Shown one piece after another: positions 26,609 through 35,547 of a DNA stretch of 64,000 nt; the first letter of the stretch is position 1; each line of letters begins with the position of its first letter. The DNA lies in the NCBI GenBank assembly GCA_016716065.1, contig JADJXA010000005.1, forward strand, positions 248,001 to 312,000, written 5' to 3'. The notes under the pieces are model-generated. The model was not told the origin of the DNA. It saw only the letters and a program-made list of their open reading frames with translations, and searched no databases. Both the position numbers and the translations under genes were made by a program. This DNA comes from Candidatus Leptovillus gracilis. Lineage in GTDB: Bacteria; Chloroflexota; Anaerolineae; Promineifilales; Promineifilaceae.

Positions 26609-27070
26609 ATGGTCAACAAACTGATTGAGGCTCAGGCGGCCTTTGTCGGCGTTTGGGCATTGCTTTTGTCGGAGTTTCGGCAGGCAGACGGCCGTTCGCT
26701 CTTTCCATTGGGTGAACGGCCACAGGGCCAGATTTATTACCACGCCGCCGGCCACATGGCCGCCCAACTCATGCACCCAGACCGCCCCCGGCTGCGCTCT
26801 GGCGATATGTCGGCAGCGGCCGCTGCCGATCTTAAACTTGCTTTTGATGGCTACACGGCTTACTTTGGCGTCTACAGCATTGACGCCGCTGCCCGACAGG
26901 TAACCCATTACGTGCAGGGCAGCCTGCTGCCTAATTGGGTGGGCAAAGAGTTGGTGCGCTTCTATGAATTTTCGGCCGACGGCCGTATCCTGACCCTGAC
27001 AACGCCGCCGATGGGGCCAGCAGATGCCCTGGTGATGGGGCGTCTGGTCTGGGAGCGGTTGGGTGGGTAA
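26609..27070 (+). CDS. Lipocalin-like domain protein
   Basis: A 153-residue protein resembling the lipocalin-like family PF13924: N-terminal FVGVWALLLSEFRQADGRSLFPLGERPQGQIYYHAAGHMAAQLM, then a FDGYTAYFGVYSIDAAARQVTHYVQGSLLPNW beta region and a C-terminal RLVWERL. It has no signal peptide, so it is cytoplasmic. The next gene starts inside its last codons (8-bp overlap), so the two are co-translated. The ligand is unknown. Confidence 0.75.
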   Translation: MVNKLIEAQAAFVGVWALLLSEFRQADGRSLFPLGERPQGQIYYHAAGHMAAQLMHPDRPRLRSGDMSAAAAADLKLAFDGYTAYFGVYSIDAAARQVTHYVQGSLLPNWVGKELVRFYEFSADGRILTLTTPPMGPADALVMGRLVWERLGG

Positions 27071-27881
27071 CCTGCCCGATTTGTCTGGCCTGCCGGGCAC
27101 ACTGCTCTTCACCTTGCGGGCGCGCGCCGAAGAACACGGCCGTGCAGCCCGGCTGTTTACAGACCCATTGGCGGCGCAGTGGATGGGGCAGATTCCACAA
27201 TCGGCGGCGATGCAGCAGGCGATGGCCGCCGCCTATTCGCCGGTGTTCCAACTGGGCACGGCCGTGCGCGCCCAGTTTTACGACGATGTGGCCGAACGTT
27301 TCCTGGCCAGCCATGAGCAGCCGGTCATCGTGGAATTGGGGGCGGGGTTGTCTACGCGGTTTGCCCGCCTGGGCGCAGAGCGGGCGCTGTGGTTGGAGTT
27401 GGACCTACCAGAGGCTATCGCCGTCCGCCGATTGGTAGATGTGGCGACGGCCGTTCATCGCTTCTTACCCTTTTCTATGGCAGATGAAGCGTGGGTGGCA
27501 GAGGTAACGGCCGTGCTGCCTGCCGGCGCTGCGCCAGGCGATATCCTGTTTATTGCCGAAGGGGTGCTGTTTTTTCTGGACCCGGCCGATGTGGCGGCGC
27601 TGCTGCGCCTGTTGGCGCTCTATTTTCCGGGGGCGACCTTTGCCCTGGACGTGCTGACCGAGCAGTTCAGCGCCAGTATGCGCCGCCGGTTTGCCGCACA
27701 TGGCGCGCCCATACAATGGATTTTGTCGGATGCGCAGGCCCTCCATCACCTGGGTCTTACGGTGTTACGCAGCGCGGTGGCGGCCCATCAATCGCCCACT
27801 CGCTGGCAGGCGCTGGGTTTTGACCCAGACCAACTCCTGGCAACGGAGGTCAACATCCTGATTGAAGCGATGATTATTTAA
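27063..27881 (+). CDS. LCM-family SAM-dependent O-methyltransferase
   Basis: A 272-residue methyltransferase of the leucine carboxyl methyltransferase / Tcm-type family. It has the RARAEEHGRAARLFTDPLA entry motif, AdoMet motif I VELGAGLSTRFARL, an acidic ELDLPE and the FIAEGVLFFL strand. Family members methylate carboxylates or small aromatics. It starts with GTG overlapping the lipocalin-like gene, so the pair may act together. The substrate is unknown. Confidence 0.82.
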   Translation: MGNLPDLSGLPGTLLFTLRARAEEHGRAARLFTDPLAAQWMGQIPQSAAMQQAMAAAYSPVFQLGTAVRAQFYDDVAERFLASHEQPVIVELGAGLSTRFARLGAERALWLELDLPEAIAVRRLVDVATAVHRFLPFSMADEAWVAEVTAVLPAGAAPGDILFIAEGVLFFLDPADVAALLRLLALYFPGATFALDVLTEQFSASMRRRFAAHGAPIQWILSDAQALHHLGLTVLRSAVAAHQSPTRWQALGFDPDQLLATEVNILIEAMII

Positions 27882-27926
27882 CCGGTTCGGCAGAGACGCG
27901 CCCCACTTTTGTTTAAGGGCGTTGCA

Positions 27927-28379
27927 CCTCTAGCAGCCTGTCGGAAAAGTGAAATTTGGGCATGGTTCATTTCAGTCGATTTGTGCTTTACAAATTTAGC
28001 AAAAAAGCGTGTCATGCTGAGGTCCTCCGAAGCATCCCGTTCCTCTGGTGGGAGGGGGATGCTTCCCCGTTCGACGTTGCTCAGGGCCGAAGACTCCGCT
28101 CAGCATGACCATGCAGCGTAAATTTGTAAAGAAGATGTTCCGCTCAATGAACCATGCCGAAATTTGATACACGGATGATACGGATTTAACGGATTTACAC
28201 GGATTTTCTGGTGCTTTATCGTAACGACTAAGGCTCTCTGGAAAGTTTGATGGTTGGTTTTCAGCCAACAAACCAACCAACAAACCGACCAAGGGCTTGG
28301 TAGTTACGATTTATCTGTGAAAATCGGTCCTACCCGTTCAATCCGTGTACCTATCTTGAGTTCTCCGACAACCTGCTAG
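27927..28379. mobile_element. CTAG-flanked MITE-like element with CAGCCTGTCGGA ends, copy 1
   Basis: The left end CTAG-CAGCCTGTCGGAAAA and the right end TTCTCCGACAACCTG-CTAG are near-perfect inverted repeats. Sub-terminal ACACGGAT and ATCCGTGT words also mirror each other. A related copy lies at 43908-44218. The centre is occupied by another inverted repeat. No transposase. Confidence 0.7.
27951..28168. repeat. Nested inverted repeat (GGCATGGTTCA / GTCATGCTGAG family), copy 1
   Basis: Three levels of complementary arms: TTTGGGCATGGTTCATT with AATGAACCATGCCGAAA, then TTTACAAATTTA with TAAATTTGTAAA, then GTCATGCTGAGG with CTCAGCATGAC around an inner GAAGCATCCC/GGATGCTTC hairpin. Copy 2 lies at about 48311-48526 in opposite orientation. 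Confidence 0.75.
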
Positions 28380-28473
28380 TACACAATGACAGAAATAAGC
28401 CGACAGTTTGTAGAACGATTTTGTAAATCGCCCAACAAAAAACTCGCGCGTTATTTGTGCCGAGGTGTACTAG
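28376..28473. mobile_element. CTAG-flanked MITE-like element with TACAC...GTGTA ends, copy 1
   Basis: A 98-bp element from CTAGTACAC (28376) to GTGTACTAG (28465-28473). The interior holds GATTTTGTAAATCG. Complete copy at 49107-49227 in opposite orientation and a partial one at about 52891-52967. Its left CTAG is shared with the right end of the preceding element. Confidence 0.75.
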
Positions 28474-28479
28474 TATCTG

Positions 28480-28485
28480 TATAAT
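28480..28485 (+). promoter_or_regulatory. Candidate -10 box for the small zinc protein
   Basis: A perfect TATAAT lies 7 bp past the end of the CTAG element and 38 bp before the ATG at 28524. TTGTGC (28455-28460) inside the element could be a -35 at a long 19-nt spacing. Confidence 0.4.
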
Positions 28486-28523
28486 TACAAAGAGAAGAAG
28501 ACACAAGGAATGATGGAGGGATC

Positions 28524-28724
28524 ATGCCTGATGAAAGTAAGATCAAAGTTCAATGTGTTCATTGCCAACGTTCAGAATATGAAGTCCCCTTGATGCTTTT
28601 GCACTTCCGGGGACGCCAAGTGTGGATTTGCGCCCAGTGTTTGCCCCTTTTGATCCACAATCCGAATCGTTTGGCGACAAAATTTCCGCAGGCGAAGGAA
28701 GTGGTGACCGGGCCACTGGCTTGA
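28524..28724 (+). CDS. Small zinc-ribbon-like protein
   Basis: 66 residues with two CxxC pairs, C11/C14 (CVHC) and C36/C39 (CAQC), spaced 22 apart as in a treble-clef or zinc ribbon. The body LLHFRGRQVWICAQCLPLLIHNP suggests a small nucleic-acid or protein-binding adaptor. GGAGG lies 6 bp before the ATG. I do not know its function. Confidence 0.75.
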   Translation: MPDESKIKVQCVHCQRSEYEVPLMLLHFRGRQVWICAQCLPLLIHNPNRLATKFPQAKEVVTGPLA

Positions 28725-28748
28725 GCGGGCGTATGGCTGGCGCTGTGG

Positions 28749-29978
28749 TCAGCCGTGTGGGGCAAATTGAATCACTCCCCAACGGCCGTTAATCATCCAA
28801 TTAGGGTCGCGTTCAGCAAGTAAAGCAATCTGGTCTGGCAGCAGCCCGGCGACAATTTCCGATTTGAGTGTGCGCAAAGCCAGGAGCGGGGCGGGGAAAT
28901 AGGCCACAATCGTCGCAAACGAATCATCAAACGCCCAATGCCGGTCGCCTAACAGACGGCGATAGTTGGCGTCGCCTTTGCTGATAACCAGGTGGGCTGT
29001 CTGCAAATCGGCGGCCAGGTCGGTGGGCATTTCCCAGGCCGGCAAAGGCGCTGTCCAGAAGAGAGGGGCGCGCAGTTGTAAACGGCCGTCATCCAAACAC
29101 GCCTGTAACCGCCGCCCCACTGCCTGCATATCCGGGTCGTTGGTCTGGCTCAGGTGAGCAATGGTGTGCCGCGCATCGGCAGTGGTGGCATCAGAGACAA
29201 AGGTGGGGTGGAATTTGAGGTGTAGGGCCACGGATACGGCCGTACCGCTGTGCAGCGCGTAATCCACCAGGCACAAATCGCCCACCAGTTCCAGCCCGGC
29301 ATTGTCGGCGACAAGAGCCAGGTGGATGGGGCGGCTAGGGGCAAGCAGATGGTGGATAACGGCCGTGCTGTCATCCACCACCAGGTGGGCCTGTCTTGTT
29401 TCGTCATCATGGCGCGGAGTGTTGGCGGCGTCGGCCGGCCATAGGCTTAAATCCGCCTGATTGCCCCACAGGGCCACCGAGAGCAAATGCGCCAGGGCCT
29501 TTTCTTTGGCGTCTGGCTGCGCCAGCCACTGGTTGACGGTTTTACACAAGTCGGCGATGGTCGCATGGGTGGTGGCCAGCCCTTGTTGTTTTTGGTAGGC
29601 GAAGGGGTCATAAACGGCCGTCGCCGCCCCTTGCTCAAAATATTGCGTCGCCTCCAACACCCGGCGATAAAAATAAGTCTCCACAAAAAACCAGGGCGCT
29701 TGCAGCCAGGATTGCCCCAGATACGGCAGACAATACTGCCGCCAATCAGCCGCGTCTGGGGCATTGTGGTCAAACAACGGGCGAATAGCGCCGTTGGGAA
29801 TTTCTTCGATGAGCGCCTGAACGTCGGCGGCGATATGGGAGCGGAAATTATTCTCGGCCAGAATACGCCGCCCAATCTCCGGCAGGCGCACAGCGATGGA
29901 GTAATGGGTAAATGTGCCCGTCTCCGAACCACGCAGCGAGGCGGGCAGAGGTAAACGAGGTAACTGTTGATCGGACAT
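28749..29978 (-). CDS. DUF89/ARMT1-like damage-control phosphatase
   Basis: A 409-residue metal-dependent phosphatase of the DUF89 family, subfamily III type by its motifs. These are the metal-site segment LALVADNAGLELVGDL (about 225-240), the KGDANYRRLLGDRHW block near 340, and LRTLKSE close to the C-terminus. Family members hydrolyse damaged or over-accumulated sugar phosphates. The ATG at 29978 is preferred to an in-frame GTG three codons upstream. It starts 9 bp after the EttA stop on the same strand and is likely co-transcribed with it. Confidence 0.85.
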   Translation of the reverse strand: MSDQQLPRLPLPASLRGSETGTFTHYSIAVRLPEIGRRILAENNFRSHIAADVQALIEEIPNGAIRPLFDHNAPDAADWRQYCLPYLGQSWLQAPWFFVETYFYRRVLEATQYFEQGAATAVYDPFAYQKQQGLATTHATIADLCKTVNQWLAQPDAKEKALAHLLSVALWGNQADLSLWPADAANTPRHDDETRQAHLVVDDSTAVIHHLLAPSRPIHLALVADNAGLELVGDLCLVDYALHSGTAVSVALHLKFHPTFVSDATTADARHTIAHLSQTNDPDMQAVGRRLQACLDDGRLQLRAPLFWTAPLPAWEMPTDLAADLQTAHLVISKGDANYRRLLGDRHWAFDDSFATIVAYFPAPLLALRTLKSEIVAGLLPDQIALLAERDPNWMINGRWGVIQFAPHG

Positions 29979-29987
29979 CTGAACCAC

Positions 29988-31674
29988 TCAATCCCGCGTT
30001 AGTTTGCGGTAGCTGATCCGGTGTGGCCGGTCGGCGGCGGCGCCCAGACGGGCGCGGCGGTCTTCTTCGTAGGCGTCGTAGTTGCCGATGAACCAGCGCA
30101 CTTCGCTGTCCCCTTCAAAAGCCAGGATGTGGGTGGCGACGCGGTTGAGGAACCAGCGGTCATGGGAGATAACCACAGCCGAACCGGCAAAGTTTTCCAG
30201 GGCGTCTTCCAGGGCGCGCAGGGTATTCACGTCCAGGTCGTTGGTCGGTTCGTCCAGCAGTAAGACATTGGCCCCGGACTTCAGCATTTTAGCCAGATGG
30301 ACCCGGTTGCGCTCACCGCCAGACAGGTCGCCCACTTTTTTCTGCTGATCGCTGCCGGGGAAGTTGAAGCGGGCGACAAAGGCGCGAGTTGACGCGCCGG
30401 TTGCCCAGGTTGATGGAATCTTCGCCGCCAGAAATCTCTTGCCAGACAGTTTTATCGCCATCCAGGGTATCGCGGCTCTGGTCTACATAGGCCAATTCCA
30501 CCGTATCGCCGATGCGTAGGGCGCCGCCGTCTGGCTGCTCCTGGCCGACGATCAGGCGGAACAGGGTGGTTTTACCGGCCCCATTTGGCCCAATGACGCC
30601 AACAATCGCTCCCGGTGGAATGTCGAAGCTGAGGTTTTCGTAAAGGAGGGTACGGCCGTATGCCTTGCTAATCCCATTGGCCTGAATGACGACGTCGCCC
30701 AGGCGCGGGCCGGGTGGGATGAAAATTTCGCGCTCTTCGTTCGCCCGTTCCACATCCTGGTTGAGCAGTTCGTTGTAGCGAGAAATACGCGCTTTCGACT
30801 TGGCGCGCTGCCCTTTGGCCGACAGATTGACCCATTCCAGCTCGCGCTGCAAGGTTTTGACACGGGCCGATTCTTTCTTTTCTTCGCGGGAGAGGCGGTC
30901 TTGTTTTTGTTGCAGCCAGGAGGAGTAATTGCCTTTCCAGGGGATGCCGTAGCCGCGATCTAGTTCCAAAATCCAACCGGCGACATTGTCCAGGAAGTAG
31001 CGGTCGTGGGTAACGGCGATGATGGTTCCGGGATATTGCTGCAAGTGGCGTTCCAGCCAGGCCACCGATTCGGCGTCCAGGTGGTTGGTGGGTTCGTCTA
31101 GCAGCAAGATGTCTGGCTGTTGCAGCAGCAGGCGGCAGAGGGCCACCCGTCGGCGTTCACCACCGGAGAGGATGGCGACGGCCGTATCGCCCGGCGGCGT
31201 GCGCAGCGCGTCCATCGCCAGTTCCAGGCGGTTGTCCAAATTCCAGGCATCCATATGGTCCAGCTTGTCTTGCAGCCGGCCCTGCTCTTCGATGAGGTCG
31301 TTCATTTCATCATCGGTCATTGGTTCGCCGAATTTCAAGTTGATTTCGTCAAACTGGCGCAGGGCGTCTACCACTTCTTGCGCCCCTTCTTCGACGACCT
31401 CGCGCACGGTGCGGCTCTCATCAAGCAAAGGTTCTTGCTCCAGGAAGCCGATGGTGTAGCCGGGGGAGAGAACCGTTTCGCCCAGGTGGTCGGTATCCAC
31501 CCCGGCCATGATGCGCAGCAGAGTAGATTTGCCGGAGCCGTTGAGGCCCAGAACGCCAATTTTTGCGCCGTAAAAGTAGGACAGGGAGATGTCTTTGAGG
31601 ATTTGTTTGTTGGGGGGAACGATTTTGCCCACGCCCATCATGGAGTATATGATTTTCTTGTCATCGGTGGTCAT
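29988..31674 (-). pseudogene. ettA: Energy-dependent translational throttle protein EttA (ABC-F), frameshifted
   Basis: A soluble ABC-F ATPase of about 560 residues that binds the ribosomal E site. The first frame starts at 31674 (YSMMGVGKIVPPNKQILKDISLSYFYG) and covers ATPase 1 (GLNGSGKST, LSGGERRRVALC, LLLDEPTNHLD), the arm/linker region and the second Walker A (GPNGAGKTT). Near 30386 the frame changes; the second frame continues SRAFVARFNFPGSDQQKKVGDLSGGERNRVHLAK to 29988. The expected GCGCGC has lost one GC pair. All motifs survive across the two frames, so it may be an assembly error. Confidence 0.9.
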
Positions 31675-31736
31675 GGTTGGTCTGGTAATCCTTTGTCTGG
31701 AAGTCTGATAATCTGGTCGTCTGGTTGTTGGGAGCC

Positions 31737-31808
31737 GTAATCAGTTTTCAGTAGGCGTTACCTCTGCAAAACGCGCGCTGAATACTGAACACTGAATACT
31801 GAATACCG
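31737..31808. repeat. Word-repeat palindrome (TTCAGT type) with ACCTCTGCAAA core
   Basis: TCAGTTTTCAGTAGGCGTT, then ACCTCTGCAAAACGCGC, then CTGAATACTGAACACTGAATA words. The core aligns with the reverse complement of the copy near 53005. Confidence 0.75.
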
Positions 31809-31811
31809 CTG

Positions 31812-32165
31812 CTAAGTGACAAGCCACTGTTCAGCGGCGGCGCGGTCGGTGAAGAAGTGGATCTGGTTCCCTCTGTTGCATTCGTAGACCAGTTCGTGGA
31901 AACGAGGGCTGGGGATGGCCGCCAGATTAACGACAAAAGCCGTTTTTATCCGATAGTTTGTCAGCTTCAAAAAAACTTCTCCGGCCAGGCCGCTGCTCAG
32001 ATCAAAAAAGGCGGGCGCCAGGTGCGCTTCGTCCAGCAGCAGTTTTTGGGACTGTGTGTGGACGCTGTTTGCCAGCAAATCCAGCACGTCGCCGCCACTG
32101 GCAATGATTGGGTCTTGAGCGGTGGGTGAGACGTATACGGCCGTTGTCTGGTTACTTTCTGTCAT
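31812..32165 (-). CDS. DUF4180 domain protein
   Basis: A 117-residue protein that matches the DUF4180 pattern: GGDVLDLLANSVHTQSQKLLLDEAHLAPAFFDLSSGLAGEVFLKLTNYRIKTAFV, with C-terminal HELVYECNRGNQIHFF. The family is usually a small stand-alone protein of unknown role, sometimes fused to transcription regulators. Nothing near it points to a pathway. The stop is adjacent to a palindromic repeat. Confidence 0.78.
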   Translation of the reverse strand: MTESNQTTAVYVSPTAQDPIIASGGDVLDLLANSVHTQSQKLLLDEAHLAPAFFDLSSGLAGEVFLKLTNYRIKTAFVVNLAAIPSPRFHELVYECNRGNQIHFFTDRAAAEQWLVT

Positions 32166-32272
32166 GAAGTATGCTGTAAAAATGGCTAGAGCGAGAGCAA
32201 GAGTATTGCCCAGATTCTTCCTCTAGCTCTAAGCTCATGGAAAGAGCTGCATCTGGGTTGGCCCAGGTCGTG

Positions 32273-32902
32273 TCAATTTGTCGGGCGCAGCGCGGCGCGA
32301 ACCGGGCTGCCATCACCTCCGCCGATTTTTAGGGGCAGAGCCACCAGTTCATAAAGGCCATCAGGCGCGTGAGTCAGGTCCAGTCCTTCCAGGATGGCGA
32401 TCTGGTTGCGCAGCATGGCGTGGTGGCCGGGCAACTCCTGGCTGTCTATGGCGTCCATGGAGGGAGCGTCGGTCCCGTAGAGGATAACGCCGCGTGCGCC
32501 CAGGAAATCGGCCAATTCAGGGCTGGGGTGGGGGATGGCCGGTGGAAACTGGTCATGGGGCAGTTGGCCGATGGGGGTACGGACGAGCAAACGCGGGGCG
32601 CGGGTGAGATCGTAGGCGGCAAAATCGGCCGGGAAGAGGGGACCGGCCGGTTTTTGCACTGTGACGACCTGGGCCAAACCCCAGAACGGCCGTAAATCCA
32701 CCTGTTCCAACGTCACCCCAGCGTCATCAAAATGGTAGGGCGCGTCGGCATGGCTGCCGGTGTGGGCGTTCAGCGTCAGGTCGGTCAGGTTGACATTGGC
32801 GCCATCTTTCTTTTGCAAGACGGTTCGCAAGGTAAATGGATCGCTGCCGGGCCAGACGGCCAGACTGGAAGTTAAAGTGCGGCTGATGTCTATAATTGTC
32901 AT
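32273..32902 (-). CDS. Cyclase family protein, kynurenine formamidase-like
   Basis: A 209-residue metal-dependent hydrolase of the cyclase family. The metal motif is NAHTGSHADAPYHFDD (HxGxHxDxPxHF), preceded by IDISRTLTSSLAVWPGSDP and followed by GTDAPSMDAIDSQELPGHHAMLRNQIAILEGLDL, which matches bacterial arylformamidase (KynB) closely. KynB converts N-formylkynurenine to kynurenine in tryptophan breakdown. No kynA or kynU lies nearby, so the substrate is not certain. The start at 32902 (MTIIDIS) is chosen by homology. Confidence 0.82.
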   Translation of the reverse strand: MTIIDISRTLTSSLAVWPGSDPFTLRTVLQKKDGANVNLTDLTLNAHTGSHADAPYHFDDAGVTLEQVDLRPFWGLAQVVTVQKPAGPLFPADFAAYDLTRAPRLLVRTPIGQLPHDQFPPAIPHPSPELADFLGARGVILYGTDAPSMDAIDSQELPGHHAMLRNQIAILEGLDLTHAPDGLYELVALPLKIGGGDGSPVRAALRPTN

Positions 32903-33016
32903 GGGCAAGCAGTATAGTCGTGGGGGCAACGGCCGTCAACCATCATTTCGGTTTGCGCTGGAGTTGTGGGACAATTGGATTTTGAATTTCCGATTTCGGA
33001 TTTTGGATTGCGGCTT

Positions 33017-34282
33017 ATGAAGAAAGAAACAATCATGTTGGTGGTAGTGGCCGGGGTGTTGATTGTTGGCGTGTGGTTGTTAGGGCGGGTGACCGCCCAG
33101 GCCGGCGATTGGGCAGCCTATTTGCCGCTGGTGACACAATCAGAGCCAGAGCCGGAGCCGCTGGTGGAGATGCGCGGCCTGTGGGTGACGCGCTTTGATT
33201 GGACGCTGAACCCGGCCGACATCAATCCGGCCAAACTGGACGAGATTGTCGAAAATGCTGCCCTGGCCGGCTTTAACGCCCTCTTCTTCCAGGTACGCGG
33301 CGAAGCCGATGCCTTTTACGCCTCCAGCTATGAACCCTGGTCCAAACGACTGACCGGCACATTGGGACAAAACCCCGGCTGGGATCCGCTGCAATACTTT
33401 ATTCAGAAAGCCCACGAACGCGGCCTGCAAGTCCACGCTTACATCAATGTTTATCCAGTCTGGCTGGGCTGCGCGCCACCGCCAGACAACACCACGCCGC
33501 GCCATTTGTATTATCTGATTCAGGACGCCCATGGGACAACGGCTGGCAAGCTGAACGGCTTGCAGTGGGACACCAACGGCAGCGTGATTTGCGATTCCTA
33601 CCTGCGGGCCAGCCCGGCCTCGCTGATGGTGGACGAGCATTTGCTCAACGTGGCCGCCGACCTGGTGACGCGCTACGACGTGGATGGCCTGCATCTGGAC
33701 CATGCGCGCTACGCGGCGCGCAGCAGCTCGTGTGATCCGGTGAGTACGGCCGTTTATGGCGCCGATTGTTTTGGCAGCAATGGGCAGGTGGCCTATGCCG
33801 ACTGGCAGCGACAGCAGGTAAACGCCGCCATCGCCAAATTCTATGCGCAGATTGTGCCGCTGAAACCGGACATCTGGTTGTCGGCGGCAGTGTGGCCGAT
33901 TTATGTTGATATTTGGGGATGGGGCGGCACACAAGGCTACCACGATTATTACCAGGATTCCAAAGCATGGCTGGCAAATGAATCTCTGGACACCATTATG
34001 CCGATGATTTACGGCGGCAGCTTTTGGACCCAGGCACGGTTTGAAACACTGGTGGCCGATTTTCAGGCAAGTCGCAGCGGCCGTTACATCATCCCCGGCA
34101 TTGGCGCAGATTTTGCCGACTTCAGCGAAATTGAGGCGCGAATTGCGCTGGCGCGGGCAGCGGGCACAGCCGGCCACGCCATTTTCTCCTACGGGGCGCT
34201 GCTGAGTCGGGGCTACTTTGATGATCTGGCAGAGGGGCCTTATGCGGAGACGGCCGTTGTGCCACCCATCCCCTGGCGATGA
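33017..34282 (+). CDS. GHL10 family glycoside hydrolase-like protein
   Basis: A 421-residue membrane-anchored protein. A signal anchor (about 6-25, LVVVAGVLIVGVWLLGRV) is followed by a TIM-barrel of the GHL10/DUF187 (PF02638) family: MRGLWVTRFDWTLNPADI, ALFFQVRGEADAFYASSYEPWS, GLQVHAYINVYPV, YDVDGLHLDHARYA (with the likely acidic residues), LSAAVWPIY and TIMPMIYGG. Probably an extracytoplasmic sugar hydrolase. The ATG at 33017 follows an A+T-rich intergenic repeat that gives a false N-terminal extension. Confidence 0.85.
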   Translation: MKKETIMLVVVAGVLIVGVWLLGRVTAQAGDWAAYLPLVTQSEPEPEPLVEMRGLWVTRFDWTLNPADINPAKLDEIVENAALAGFNALFFQVRGEADAFYASSYEPWSKRLTGTLGQNPGWDPLQYFIQKAHERGLQVHAYINVYPVWLGCAPPPDNTTPRHLYYLIQDAHGTTAGKLNGLQWDTNGSVICDSYLRASPASLMVDEHLLNVAADLVTRYDVDGLHLDHARYAARSSSCDPVSTAVYGADCFGSNGQVAYADWQRQQVNAAIAKFYAQIVPLKPDIWLSAAVWPIYVDIWGWGGTQGYHDYYQDSKAWLANESLDTIMPMIYGGSFWTQARFETLVADFQASRSGRYIIPGIGADFADFSEIEARIALARAAGTAGHAIFSYGALLSRGYFDDLAEGPYAETAVVPPIPWR

Positions 34283-34309
34283 ACGGCAACATGGTCAGAC
34301 AACTAAAAC

Positions 34310-34362
34310 AAAAATTGGTTGGCTAACAAACTAACCAACCAATAAACCAGCCAACCACCCCA
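34310..34362. repeat. Word-repeat palindrome (TTGGTTGG/CCAACC type)
   Basis: AATTGGTTGGCTAACAAAC faces ACCAACCAATAAACCAGCCAACC. A similar motif lies at about 28251-28290 and at 47236-47262. Convergent genes flank it, so it may act as a terminator. Confidence 0.5.
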
Positions 34363-34369
34363 CTCAAAC

Positions 34370-35431
34370 TTAAAAGTCAGAAGTGATCGGTATCGTAAAA
34401 TCTACGCGCGTGCCGTGCCCCATCCGGCTCTGAATCTTCATCTCGCCACCCAACATCTCAATGCGTTCACGCAAAGAAGACAAACCGATGGTCCGGTTGT
34501 TGGCGTTCAGCGTCTCATCCACGTTAAAGCCGCTGCCATTGTCCTCGACAACCGCCTGCACATGATCCTGGGCCAGATCCAACGAGACCTGGATTTGGGT
34601 AGACTGCGCGTGAAGCAGAGAATTATTGAGCAGTTCTTGCACGCCACGGAAAATCGTTACTTCGATATGGCTCTCCAACCGCCGCTCAACACCGGTCACC
34701 GTGATCGGCGCTGAAATGCTGTTTTTCTCCTGAAAAGATTCAACATACCGACGCAACGTCGGCACAACACCCAAATCATCCAACATCATGGGACGCAAGT
34801 CGAAGATAAAATCCTTCACGTCGTTAAACGTGCCGGCGGCGGCGCTCTTAAGGGCATTCAACTCGGCGCGCGCCCGATCCGGATTCACGTCAAAGAAACG
34901 CTGGCAAATTTCTGCCTGCAGAATGAAGTTGCTCAACGAAGACGCCGGGCCATCGTGCATTCGGCGCACCAGACTTTGACGACCCAATTCCTCCGTTTGA
35001 ATCACACGAATCACGTTGGAATGATCGCCAACATTCTTGCGGGCAGGGCTTTTGCTGCTAATAGGAATGGCTCCCATTTCTTGCGTCAGGTCTAACAAAC
35101 GACGCTGGAATTCGGACAAACGTTCCAGATTTCGTTGGTCGCTTTGCAGCTTTTCCAACTGTCCGCGCATGGTAAATAGACGCTGTTGGACATCGTTCAG
35201 AGCCTCGTAGGCTTCCTTGATATCCTCGCGGGGCAGGGTCTCGAAATTAGTTTGCAACTGCCGTGTATAGTTTGTAACCTGAGCATTACGCTGCGCCAGC
35301 CGCTCAACTTCGGCCGCGCTTTGTTTGATCAGAATATCAATCTCTTTCAGATCGCGTTGTGTCTGCTCGTAATCTTTTTGGGCTTCTTCTAAAAAGTCGT
35401 GCAGCGAATCGCCTATAGCTTCTTCCATCAT
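34370..35431 (-). CDS. DegS/NarL-type sensor histidine kinase (cytoplasmic)
   Basis: A 353-residue kinase. Residues 10-115 are a long coiled coil without membrane segments. HisKA_3 follows with phosphoacceptor H159 in SLVRRMHDGPASSLSN, and a HATPase_c domain has GVQELLNNSLLHAQ (N box), VEDNGSGF (G1) and GLSSLRERIEMLGGEM (G2). Lack of a membrane anchor and the N-terminal coil resemble DegS. The response regulator gene lies 116 bp upstream on the same strand and is the probable partner. Confidence 0.9.
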   Translation of the reverse strand: MMEEAIGDSLHDFLEEAQKDYEQTQRDLKEIDILIKQSAAEVERLAQRNAQVTNYTRQLQTNFETLPREDIKEAYEALNDVQQRLFTMRGQLEKLQSDQRNLERLSEFQRRLLDLTQEMGAIPISSKSPARKNVGDHSNVIRVIQTEELGRQSLVRRMHDGPASSLSNFILQAEICQRFFDVNPDRARAELNALKSAAAGTFNDVKDFIFDLRPMMLDDLGVVPTLRRYVESFQEKNSISAPITVTGVERRLESHIEVTIFRGVQELLNNSLLHAQSTQIQVSLDLAQDHVQAVVEDNGSGFNVDETLNANNRTIGLSSLRERIEMLGGEMKIQSRMGHGTRVDFTIPITSDF

Positions 35432-35547
35432 CAGACGTTTTTCCCTAGATCAGGTGCAGCGCACCTGTGACTAACTGAAATCAAGTACACCCTTTACTAA
35501 ATAGCGTTACCACGCCAGAGGATGGCATCCTTTGCTGCGAACTCCGG

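Larger units (their letters stand above)
27882..28523. other. 640-bp intergenic region made of nested repeats
   Basis: No gene. It is almost entirely repeat elements: a CTAG-bounded element (27927-28379) with a nested inverted repeat (about 27951-28168) inside it, then a second CTAG-bounded element (28376-28473), and the promoter of the small zinc protein. Confidence 0.75.

Noticed and set aside
27909..28121. 70-codon open frame in the repeat-rich spacer
   Set aside because: It is entirely inside nested repeats and has no ribosome-binding site.
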